64,000 bases of DNA from Reticulascus tulasneorum. Lineage: Eukaryota; Ascomycota; Sordariomycetes; Glomerellales; Reticulascaceae. Both the position numbers and the translations under genes were made by a program. Every line of letters starts with the position of its first letter. The first letter of the stretch is position 1. A model generated the notes under the pieces. That model saw nothing but the letters and a program-made list of their open reading frames with translations, had not been told where the DNA came from and made no database searches. Of this stretch, positions 24,574-35,299 are shown one piece after another. The DNA lies in the NCBI GenBank assembly GCA_001557505.1, contig LSAX01000011.1, positions 2,046,001 to 2,110,000 of the forward strand, given 5' to 3'.

Positions 24574-25301
24574 CTTGAAACTGTGGATCGGAAGATGAGG
24601 AGGAGGGTGGGAGGATTGGGAGCTTCGAACAGAACGGATGATAAATCGCGAATTTGCATGGACCCGACCGACCGGGTGATGTAATCGAGGTGTGGCGTTG
24701 GCGTTGAGCTTTGACCAATCAACGATTCCTTAATTATTTCGCCGGCAAACCTCGGCCTTCTCAGCGGAGCGACTGCCCCGAGGGTTTACAGTGAGGCTGA
24801 CCTTCATCTGAGTCGCCCATCGCCATCTGCAGCAACAAGTAGTCAGATCTTGAGTTCCCAAGCTGGCCTGTGCTTGTTTGAAAGTCTTTGAAATAACCTT
24901 TAATCTGAGCATTTATTCGGGCTTATTCTAACGCAAATTCAGTGACCATAGGCGATCTAACAGGAGACAGCAAGCCTGAACTGATCACCCGGCTGCCCCA
25001 CATATTAGACATCTTCAAAGGCCACGGGGTTCGGCATGATGCGAGAACATCACATCATCTCCTCCGATCTCGAGACTGACTAGATCCCCGTACTGCGTGA
25101 CGTATGCGTCTTTAAAGCCGATTTGCAGGCCACATATGATGGTCAGGTATTCCAAAGGCCGCATCTACTTCCCCGATTGGAGGCAGCATTTGCAGTACAA
25201 ACAAAGATCCAGCTTACTGAGCAACTGACTGATACATCTTCCAACCCGAGCGAGCTCCTCTTCCCTTAATCTTCGTAAACATCCGATATATCGACACAAA
25301 A
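24574..25301. other. Divergent promoter region
   Basis: About 730 bases between the starts of the glutaredoxin gene and the PPCDC-like gene hold no gene that I can support. Confidence 0.45.
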
Positions 25302-26055
25302 ATGCTGCAGGCGATCTCCAATGCTCATGACGAGCATCATCTCAGGTCGAGTAAGAACTCAACCACCACACTCGCCGCTGCTCGGGAGGATGGCAAGGTT
25401 CATCTCCTTCTTGCCGCTAGCGGTGGTGCCGACGTCGTAACAATACCGAATATCATCAAGGCTCTGTCACACCACAAGAACCTATCCATCCGTGTAGTTT
25501 TGACCGCATCGGCGTCTCAGTTTCTGAAGTGGCAAGGCGCCGAACAGCCACCGGTTGCTGCATTGCAGGATCTCCCCAACGTTGATGGGATATACACCGA
25601 TGCCGACGAATGGACTCCAGCATGGCGCCGAGGTGCGCCGATACTTCACATTGAACTCCGCAGGTTGGTAGAACTCACACGGATTCGTAAGCTTGCTGAC
25701 AAGACTGAGCAGATGGTCGGACCTACTGGTCATCTCGCCACTAAGCCTAAACTCATTGGCTAAGATAGTCAATGGCTTGTGTGATGATTTATTACTCTCA
25801 GTTGTAAGAGCATGGGACACGACGGGGCTTGTCGATGGCAAACGCAAGAAAATCTTGGTAGCTCCGTCCGGGTACACATTGATGATCGAGCACCCAGTCA
25901 CAGCGAAGCATCTCAAGGTTCTCGAGGAAGATTGGGGTGGCAAGGAGGGGTGGTTCGAGGTGCTAAAGCCAGATGCTGTTGATGGCGAAATGAAGTCGTG
26001 GGAAGAGATTGTTCCTATTATTGAAGAAAAACTTGGGCTGGGCAAAGGTGCGTAG
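25302..26055 (+). CDS. Divergent phosphopantothenoylcysteine decarboxylase-like (Hal3/PPCDC) flavoprotein
   Basis: Exons 25302–25663 and 25713–26055 total 705 bases (234 residues). The core matches the HFCD flavoprotein family. HIELRRWSDLLVISPLS carries the conserved catalytic His (near residue 116), followed by LAKIVNGLCDDLLLSVVRAWD. PPCDC makes 4'-phosphopantetheine for coenzyme A. Three family motifs are altered. The flavin loop, usually TGSVA-like, reads SGGADVVTIP. The Asn motif (APAMNTAMW-like) reads APSGYTLMIEHP. The Cys-bearing substrate flap (ACGDxGxGAM-like) is absent between WFEVLKPDA and EMKSWEEIV. In budding yeast, PPCDC is a trimer in which Hal3/Vhs3 give the His and Cab3 gives the Asn and Cys. 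This protein could be a Hal3-like subunit or a non-catalytic paralogue. No frameshift explains the changes. Confidence 0.82.
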
Positions 26056-27031
26056 CTGGCAAGGGTATGAAGCCCGCCGCTGGACTGTGTTGATGTTATG
26101 TAAATAGCAAATAGGAACTGTCAAGATGTAAAATAGCTGGTGTCCCTGTCCAGCCGTACATCCGGAGTGAAGGGGTTGATCCTCGCTAAACTGATCAGCT
26201 TAGCTCAAGACAATCCGCGCTTTGATGTTAAGGACTAAAGCACGCGGAATGCTAACCTTCCTTGCCTCCTTAGCAAACAATTGCAGTTGAAGAAAGATAT
26301 CCCCAGTCTCCTTTTAGCATCTCTGGGTGAAGTAGGATTACATGTCGACTAGAGGAAGAGCTAATTTACTTTTGGATTTACTCCACACGTAACTAATGTC
26401 TAAATATGGCAACTCAGTAGTAAGTTTCTGGTCTTCCTCGCACAGCTGCTAAACAGAATCCAGAGCTACGTGTCAAATCGCTAATTTTCCACCGCTTCAG
26501 ATCTCTAGCAGACTTGACTTGATGAACCCGTTCACCATTTTCCCCCTTGTGGAGGGGAGTTGTATTCACTTCTGTCATATACCAAATCGAAATGATAACC
26601 TCGCTTTTGGCAACGCCACATATCTCAGCTGGATGCCGTGATGGGTTAGGTTGGCCGCAAGCCACATGAGGTGGTTGTCTAATACGCACGTATTGACTTG
26701 AAGGAAGATAGCCTCGCCAAACCCCATGTTCGCGGCATTTGTGTAGACCGAGTATCTATACGAGGAAAGCACGAGGATGTGGGACAGGCACCGGTGGTGG
26801 AGTGATACGCGGATCCGAAAGACATGTTCTTCCAGGTGATCCGGAAGCGGAACGCAGGCAGTGGGACGCGCATGTTCTTCAGGATTATCTTTGGAACTGT
26901 AGATTCATGTTAGCCTGTGACGATCGGCCTGGAATGGTTGGACCAGGATAAGGGGACTACGGGGTCTCGATGGCCTCCCTGACGACGGACCGTCCGGTCC
27001 CCCGTGGCCAATTTACGACACGACAGGAAGT
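26056..27031. other. Intergenic region before a HET-type fragment
   Basis: No gene is supported. The frame of the fragment at 27032 stays open some way upstream (back to about 26940) without a start or a recognisable HET core, so decayed coding sequence may extend into this region. Confidence 0.4.
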
Positions 27032-27481
27032 GTGTGGCCGGCATCAATAGCAGAGATTCATCTGAGACTTGGGACATTTAAAGATGCGGGCAGAACGGAT
27101 AAGGAGTTGGTTAATGCTAGTCTCCACGACTTCAACCGGAGAAGCTTTCTGGAGCGCTGGTCCAACTTCATGCCAGAATTAGTCGAGTTTGGGAGAAACA
27201 CCGGCATGCTGCTTTTGACCTGTCGATTCATTGGGACAACGGCAGGTCGTATGGGCGTAGCCTGTGCCCCTTCAGTTCAATCTGGAGATGAGATTTGTGT
27301 CGTTTTTGGATCCGCTATGCCTTTGGTTTTGAGAAAGACGAGCGATGGAAGATATGTCGTGGTTGGGCAGGTTTGGCTATCGGGTCTTATGGATGGTGAG
27401 GCATGCGAGGGAATCCTCGGGTCTGGCGAAGTTTGCGCCGACTATTCAGGGCCTCCTGTGGTTAATATTACGCTTGTGTAG
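27032..27481 (+). pseudogene. HET-type protein C-terminal fragment
   Basis: The open stretch encodes about 150 residues that look like the C-terminal third of a HET-family protein. The pattern is TAGRMGVACAPSVQSGDEICVVFG, then MPLVLRKTSDGRYVVVGQVW, ending LSGLMDGEACEGIL. Intact HET proteins usually show a GYMGLGP-like turn, a GDxVCVLFG strand, a VLRP strand and a final V-G-MDGE at this place. There is no ATG at the frame's beginning (GTG opens it), and no HET core (SYVWG, WIDALCI) was found upstream. It is most likely a remnant of a second HET gene. A small intact gene with an unseen upstream exon cannot be excluded. Confidence 0.55.
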
Positions 27482-29601
27482 GCAATGAATAATCTCGAAC
27501 GGTCGTTCTCTCATCCCCAGTCCAACTGAGTTAGGGTATACGGCTCTTCCTGACTTATGTTGATGGTCGTCACACTGTTCCACATATTTTGGGATGGAGA
27601 GCCTATAAAGCACGTGGCATGGAGCAGAGACGAACCTATCTCTTGTTTTCCCTCGTTCTCGGGTCTAGTTTTAGTGTCCGGAACGGAACTGTGGGGGAGT
27701 TTCTTGCCTTGCTCGCTTCTCTGATACGGGTCTCGAATTCGAGTATGTGCATGAAAGTCTCACATCAGAAGATCAGGACCGGAATCAAAACCAGTAGCCC
27801 GAGAAGATGCTTTTTACTTTCTGGTTCGATAGTGATCTGCTCGGATAACGATACAATCTATCTAGGGGATCTCATACATAGATCCATTCCCAGGGTAGAT
27901 TAAGCTGTAGGGTTGGTAAGTAGACTAGGCAATCAATTGGATGAGGTTAAAGTCGGTGGCCTGGGGCTTAGCTGAACGGGTGCAAAGTTGCCGGCGTGTA
28001 TAGAAAATACGGAGGCTAGTGGCGCGCTGAGGCGGCGTCTTACATCAGAGAGTGTGGCGCTGAAGTTTTATTTTTGGCGCTCATCAGTCAGGAATGCCCC
28101 ATGTCGTTACCCTGTCAATAGCACCCAAAAAAATCCCCTCCTGGTCGTACGCGCAACCATTCAAGTTGCGACTGGGAATAGCTGGCATAAAACAAACAGC
28201 GGGTACAAGCAGGCTAGAGCGAGCTTGCGGGCATCTCTGGACACTTTGTGATTCGTCGGCGGGCATTCTACGATCGTCACCTTTCTCCCAGTTGGGTTTA
28301 TTAGGGGTCTGCATTCCTTGGACTGCCCAGCCAACAGGACAAGCTTGGTGTCTTGCGATCAAGCTGGGGCAAAAAGCTGGGAGCCCTCCCGCCCTGATTA
28401 TCATCATCGCCGCCTCCCCTCACCCATCTCCTACTTTTTCCACCTCCCACCTCAGAGTGTCTATCAACGGGACAAACGATCTGTGCTTCCAATCGCAATA
28501 CGCACTCGCCACGCAATTCTGCCAAGTCGCCACGGCCGTCTAGCCGTCCGTAGCTGGCTGCGAGCCCCATCATTCACGTGTAAAACGGCAAATACAACAA
28601 AGTTACTCTCCCGCCCTACCTGGCCTACCCCAGCGACGTCACCTGGGCCACTGCGCCGCCCCGGGGATCCTGAAACACGAGCCTCCTCCAGGCAGTTCTC
28701 CTATTTCTCTTGGATTCAAGCGGCACTCCACACACCCTCGATCCCGCCCCCCTTGTTTGGCCATTCAAGCTGCAGATACCTGCTACAATTCCATCAGCTT
28801 GAAACCTCGACGGACGAGTAATCACTCCCAACTTCTCACGTCAACCCACTGCGTCCCTTCTTTCGTCTCCTTTTATCCCCGTCTTACCGCACCCACGGCT
28901 GGCCGAAGCGAAACAGGCGCATTACTACGCTGAAGACTGAGCGACAAGAAGAGACCTAATCATCACTTGAGAAAATAATAGGGGGCTCGGCATCTTTGGA
29001 CGATCTTGGCCATTGGCAAACGAGACACACCACCACACCCAGAAAAAAATAATAAGGAAGGGTAGCAACGGGGGCAAGCAAATCACAGTCCACCAACAAA
29101 CAAGACATCGATCGTATCGGGCACACACGACCATCACGGGTCACGTACGCACCTCCATCTTCAAACACTTGTTCCCCAAGGTCCTCATAGTCCATGAACC
29201 ATGTCGTATAATCGATTAGGCAAGTCCCCCCCTCTGCTACCCGTATTCTCCTGAATGGATCGTCATCCTCCTCCCCATCCTCTCCTACCAAGACCGAACC
29301 CAAGCCCGAACCCCTCCTCCCCTCTACCTTCGTGATTCCACTTCTTTTCTGCTTCCGGTTCGTCCTTTGAAGCTCTCGCACATCGCATCCTTGCCAAAGA
29401 TTACGTTTGCGCAAGCTTAATTGCCCGGCGCAAAGCAGAGAAGAACGATCACGTACCTGTTGTGGCGCGGGCTGCCTCTTGTCTATGCTAGCTTTGATAG
29501 CTTGCTCCCCTTTTCAACCCAACTTCTTGTTCATTGCACATTTGCTATCGGCGCAAGTCTAATCCTCACCCTTCGCAGACGACGATTTCTACAACGAGCG
29601 A
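27482..29601. other. 2.1-kb promoter/leader region of the chitin synthase gene
   Basis: No gene is supported on either strand. The last kilobase is rich in C and T, as is common in mould promoters and long 5' leaders. Sequence near 29210–29600 may include leader introns (GTACCTG near 29453; acceptor CGCAG near 29577), but this is not certain. Confidence 0.45.
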
Positions 29602-32385
29602 ATGGATACTCGCGCTCACAGGACGCCTTCGCCGGGCCATCCTCTCCAGCATGGTTACCAGCTAGACGACCACCCCTATGGCCACCAACCTCAGCAGCCT
29701 CAGCAGCTCGATATCCCCATGGGACCCGGCAGATACACACCGAGTGACCAGCTCCCGATCAACGCTGCTGTAAGTGGACTGACCGCACGTCGGGGGACAT
29801 CTGACTGACTCTTGTGCCGGGTAGCAATCCGTAGAAACCCTCGGCACCGGATACGATCAACGGACCTACCAGCCCGATTACGCGGTCAACCCAGAAGCGC
29901 ACCATGACGCCTACTACAACCAACCCTACGAACCAACCCCTCACGATGTCCCGGGCCATGGCTTTGAACACGGTGGTGCTGGATATGAATACGATGACCA
30001 AAGACCAATGCTCCCACACCAAGACTCTCATGCAAGCGAGCCGTACCACGACAACCCAGCAGCACAGCAGCAGGCGGCAGCCGGCGGTGGTATCAAGCGG
30101 TGGAAGACTGTGAAGCAGGTGCTGTTGTACCGCGGCAACTTGGTCCTCGACTGCCCCGTACCTCCGAGGCTGCTGAACCAGCTTCCTCATGGTGAGCGTG
30201 ATGAGTTCACCCACATGCGATACACGGCCGCGACGTGCGATCCAAGCAACTTCTACGAAGAAAATTTTACTCTGCGACAAAAGCTGTTCTCCAAGCCTAG
30301 GCATACCGAGTTATTCATCGTCGTCACGATGTACAACGAAGACGAAGTGCTCTTCGCAAGGACAATGATGGGTGTTTTCAAGAACATCGAGTATATGTGC
30401 AATCGCAAGGAGAGCAAATCATGGGGCAAGGATGCCTGGAAAAAGATTGTGGTCTGCGTCGTGAGTGATGGTCGATCCAAGATCAACCCACGAACCAAGG
30501 CGCTCTTGGCGGGTATGGGAGTATACCAAGAGGGTATTGCCAAGCAACAAGTTAACAACAAGGACGTGACGGCTCACATCTACGAGTACACCACTCAGGT
30601 CGGCATGCAAATAAAGAGCGACGTTGTCACACTCATTCCGAAACAGCAGCCGGTTCAGATTCTTTTCTGCCTCAAGGAAAAGAATCAGAAGAAGATCAAT
30701 TCTCATCGATGGTTCTTCCAAGCGTTTGGCAGAGTCTTGGATCCGAATATCTGCGTCCTACTAGATGCAGGTACTCGGCCTGGTGGCAACTCTATCTATC
30801 ATCTCTGGAAGGCGTTTGACCTCGAGCCCATGTGTGGTGGTGCTTGTGGTGAAATCAAGGCCATGTTGGGAACGGGAGGCAAGAACCTTCTGAACCCTCT
30901 GGTGGCGACACAAAACTTCGAGTACAAGATGAGCAATATTCTCGACAAGCCATTGGAGTCTGCCTTTGGCTTCATTTCCGTGTTGCCGGGTGCCTTCTCT
31001 GCCTACCGCTATGTGGCTCTCCAAAACGACAAGAACGGGCTGGGTCCTTTGGAGAAGTATTTTGCTGGCGAGACGCTGCATGGCGGTGCAGGAGCTGGAA
31101 TCTTCACATCCAACATGTATCTCGCCGAGGATCGTATTCTTTGCTTCGAGCTCGTCACCAAGCGAAACTGCCATTGGATTCTTCAATATGTCAAGTCTGC
31201 TACTGGCGAGACGGATGTGCCCGATACTGTCACGGAGCTGGTTCTCCAGCGACGTCGTTGGTTGAACGGTTCTTTCTTCGCTGCCATCTACGCTATAGCC
31301 CACTTCTACGAGTTCTTCCGGTCCGATCACTCTTTCTTCCGCAAGATGGCCTTCATGGTCGAGTTCATGTTCAACACTCTCAACATGATCTTTGCTTGGT
31401 TTGCTATTGGCAATTTCTTCCTTGTTTTCAAGATCTTGACGACGAGTTTGGGCGAGGAGTCTTTGCTCGGTAGGACGGGCGAAATCCTCGGTGTTGTCTT
31501 CACCTGGCTTTATGGCGTCTCCCTCATCACCTGTTTCGTTCTTGCGCTGGGCAACCGCCCAGCAGGTTCAGGGCCGTACTACATAACGATGGTTTACTTC
31601 TGGGCGTTCATCATGGTGTAAGTGCTTTCCGGCAACTCTCATATCCCCTATAACTGACCGTTCTCTGCAGCTACCTAATGTTTGCCGCCATCTTCATCTC
31701 CGTCAAGGCGATCCTTGCCGATGTCAATGATGCAGACGGTTTCAATTTGGCCGACCTGTTCAAGAACCAGATTTTCTACACGCTCATCATCTCCGTGATG
31801 TCTACTTACGGTATCTGGTTCATCGCATCCCTGATCATGTTCGACCCGTGGCATATGTTCACGTCGTTTGTGCAATACATGCTTCTTACGCCCACCTACA
31901 CCAACATTCTCAACGTGTACGCCTTCTGCAACACCCACGATATCTCTTGGGGTACCAAGGGTGACGACAAACCCGACAAGCTGCCGTCTGTGAGCACGAA
32001 GGATGGGCAAGGAAAGACGGACTTGCCCGACGAGGGTGATCTCAATGCTCAATATGAGCGTGAGTTGCAAGTGTTCAAGACCAAATACGTGGCACCGAAG
32101 AAGGATCCCACCGAATCCCAAAAGGCGGAAGCGCAGCTGGATTACTACCGAGGAGTAAGAAGTGTGGTTGTGTTGGTTTGGATGATTATGAACTTCGCTC
32201 TGGCCGCCGTGGTCCTAAGCACGGCAGGTCTGGACAGGATCAACCCAGAAAAGGCAGCAGAAGACGAAAACTCCCGAGCCAACATCTACATGACGGTGGT
32301 ACTGTGGTCTGTCGCCGGCCTCTCGTCATTCAAGTTCATCGGCGCAATGTGGTTTTTGATTGTCCGCATGTTCAGAGGTGTATAA
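29602..32385 (+). CDS. Chitin synthase, class III type
   Basis: Exons 29602–29769, 29825–31617 and 31671–32385 total 2,676 bases (891 residues). The N-terminal 150 residues are disordered and rich in His, Gln, Tyr and Pro. The chitin synthase N-terminal region follows ([30 protein letters not shown]). The family-2 glycosyltransferase core then shows [36 protein letters not shown] and the QRRRW product-binding motif. The C-terminal third is a run of membrane segments. The enzyme moves N-acetylglucosamine from UDP-GlcNAc onto growing chitin at the plasma membrane. The local pattern ([26 protein letters not shown]) suits class III, the class of N. crassa chs-1 and A. nidulans chsB. The gene converges on SLY1. 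Confidence 0.94.
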
Positions 32386-32956
32386 TGCATGGCGAAAGAA
32401 ATGAAACAATGCACCGTGTGTATTTTTTTTTTTGATTCTCAGGGGAGAGTATTTCTTGACTTTCGAGATGGCTCTTGATTTGAGAAGGCCTAATATCCCT
32501 TTTGCATGCCGAGCATGGAACGGAACCGTCGCGAGAGATTGGTTGTTGTTTGGATTAGCAGATGTACCTCTAATGGGCGGAACCCCGTTTCTGATATCCT
32601 ATCTTCGAAGTTTTGTTATTTATTTGCTTTTAGTTTTCTTAGGGCTCGTATTCCTGGACGGGAGAGCCGGCGTCGACGGGTAGATAGGATGAGAAACAAG
32701 AAAAATGATGAATTGTAAACAAAATTTTGCAGTGCCTCGTGCGTAAAAGTTGCCAATATCAAATTCGTGCTCTTGACAAACACCATCTCATTCCGTGCCA
32801 CTGACCTGACCACTTGAGCTAGACTGGTACAGTGCGCGGGCAGGGAACATGGCAGCACAGACATCACGGACATTAGCAAGTCACATTCTGAATGGGATGC
32901 AGGAAAGTCTTCGAGAAAGGCTTCAGGTATCATTTCCGTTTTCAAGAACCACCGCC
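32386..32956. other. Convergent intergenic spacer
   Basis: About 570 bases lie between the 3' ends of the chitin synthase gene and SLY1. There is a T-run at 32423–32433 but no gene. Confidence 0.45.
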
Positions 32957-35299
32957 TTATGAAGCTACCTCGCGCCCTAACCTATCTAGCTCATCTTTTA
33001 TAAACTCCTCCGCGTTGACAATCTCCGTGCTTCCGTACACCACTCTCTTCCTCCCCCCCCGCTCGTGCGTGACACCCACTCCTGGAGATTCCCGTACTCG
33101 TCCATGCTGCCGCCGCCGACTGTGAAAACGAGCGACTCCGAGAACCCCTGTCTCCTCTGGCCAAAACTCGCCCCCGTGCCGGCTGTTTGGGCGCTGAGAT
33201 TCTGCCCAGGCAGGCCGCCGGGCGGAGCGCCGCCAGCACGTAGGGAGCTGGGAGGGGGCATTGTGCCTCGAGCGTTTGCGGACCGGGGATCGAAATAGAG
33301 ATAGTGCTCGGTCTTTGAGATGGCGGAGCTCGAAGCGGTGGAGGGATCCATTATGCTCTCGACGATCTTGGTGACTGTGAAGTCGCGGTCGGCGGGGAGA
33401 AAGTTCTTGATGCCCCCGATGAGGGACTCGAAGTTGGAGGATAGGCCGCTGGGCACGCCGCTTTCCTTCAGACGGTCGGTGAGGCGCGTAGAGATGGACG
33501 AGAAGCGGCCGAAGAGGTCAGTCGACCCTTGTTGGTTTGAGTTTGTGGCGTTGTTGATTGTGGTGAGCTGCGTCATTTTTGTTGTAGCTCGAACTCTGTA
33601 AGATATTGTTAGAGGAGTTTGAGGAAGAAGGGGGAGGGGAAAACTCACTGTCGAATGTACGGCAAGCTCGTCACATCTGCACCCACTGCTTCGAGAGCCT
33701 TTTCGTAGCTCTCCCATTCCGCTCGGCTCACATCTTGCTCTGTACTTAGATACCATATAATGAACAGCCGGAGCTTATCAACAGGTTGGTTGCCCTTGGT
33801 CTCGTCCTTGATCAGCTCCGTGACTTGCGCCTTGGTCTGTTTCATGATGTTCTCTTCAAGAGAGTAGAAGTTGTCTAGTTGCCGGTTTTTCTATACTAAG
33901 GTCAATATGTCTGCCTGCAGCTGCTTGAAAATCAAGAAGTTACTTACGATCCCTAAAAGAAGCGCGCCCAAGATTGACATGTGCATATCGAGCACGGACT
34001 TCCGCTCTCTTAGCTCCGGAAGAAGAGTGATTGCTGCTTTTAAATGCTGTGCGCTCGCGCTGGTATCGTTCTGTAGATCCTCGAGATCCGTCACCCCTGT
34101 TTTCTTCGTTATCGCAGCCGCCTCATCCTTGTACTTGGTGAGCTCCGCATCTATGTCTTCCGCGACCTGCGGGAACGGGGCCGTTGCGTTTCGCGCCCAA
34201 AAGAAATCCGAGGCAGTCAGATCGTAACCCTTCTTTGTTGTTCCTTTCGCAGGGTTGTTTTCGTCTATTGGGGCCTCAATTGTGATCCGGTTCAGCTTCA
34301 TTTTGAGGACGTCGTGTACGAGCGATTGGTAGGTCCACGAATGGCTCAACATGGGAATCAAGTCAACATTCCTATCGAGTATGATGAGCACGGGCCGGGA
34401 GGTCGCCGTTCCCGCTGATGACGCTGGTCGGGTACTCGAGGAGAAGAGATTGTCCTTGGAGTTGAGTATGTGATCACGTAGTTTTCGGTCTAATTTGCCC
34501 GAAATCATCTCTGCCGCGGCTCCTTTTGGACATCGAATGATCGGAATGACTCCTAATCAGCAGTTAGAAATGGCACTTCCAGCTCCATGGTTCTGTCCGT
34601 ACCCATTGTTACGACGACGCTAAACAACCCGCTGACAATGCGGTCTATAACGCGGTCCAGCTCTTCGTCCGTCGTGGTTGCGCTGTTCAGGGCCCAGTAG
34701 CTGCTCTGTACGCCTAGGGAGAACAAGTCGTTTTCTGAGACGATGAAGTTCAGGTATTGGTCGTAGAGTTGGGCGATGTTCTCCGAGGTTCCAGCTGTGG
34801 CGGTTTGCGCAGCGAAGTCCTCTAACAAGACTCTCGGGAGCGATGACAAGAAATTGATGTAAGCTGGAGAGTACAGGCCTTTTTGCAAATCGTTCGTAAT
34901 GAGCTGGAGGTTCTGGGGGGTCGGCTCGAGTAGATAGACGACAGGCACGTCACTTATAGGGTGCCTCGGGGCCTTGATGTTCATGTGCATTGTGATGCCC
35001 AGAGCTCTGAGATCGCTAACTCGGAGCACACTAGATATAACATCTCTTCCTAGGTCATCAAAGACTAAGACTTTCCAGATGGGCTCGCCTTCGGATGTTA
35101 CTATCGACGAGGATGTAGCGAGCATGCCATTGGAGTGGGAGTCTTCGTTGTCGGCCGAGTCGACGACATCATTGAGATTGAGGATCCGTTTGAGAGAAGC
35201 TGATACATAGTCCACGTTAGGATTTTCTTAGCGGTGTAATCATGAAAGGAGTTGCTTGCCTATTTGCCTGTCGCGCAACGAGTTCCCTTTCGCCGCCAT
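32957..35299 (-). CDS. SLY1: SM protein SLY1 (ER–Golgi fusion), frameshifted in last exon
   Basis: Exons 35299–35260, 35199–34603, 34552–33948, 33890–33649 and 33595–32957. Sly1 is a Sec1/Munc18 protein that binds the Sed5 syntaxin and drives ER–Golgi vesicle fusion. Visible family stretches are SLRDRQIASLKRILNLN, PIWKVLVFDDLGRDV, DVPVVYLLEPT, SPAYINFLSSLPR, GVIPIIRCPKGAAAEM, RPVLIILDRNVDLIPML, HSWTYQSLVHDV and VGGGSMDEYGNLQEWV. After QEWV the frame is lost in a run of eight Gs (33053–33060). The next frame carries the expected end, VVYGSTEIVNAEEFIKDELDRLG, with a stop at 32957. As read, translation stops at 32998 with an unrelated tail. The exons sum to 2,123 bases, one short of 708 codons. 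The first intron (35200–35259) is GC–AG. A homopolymer sequencing error is the likeliest cause, since SLY1 is essential in yeast. Confidence 0.9.
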
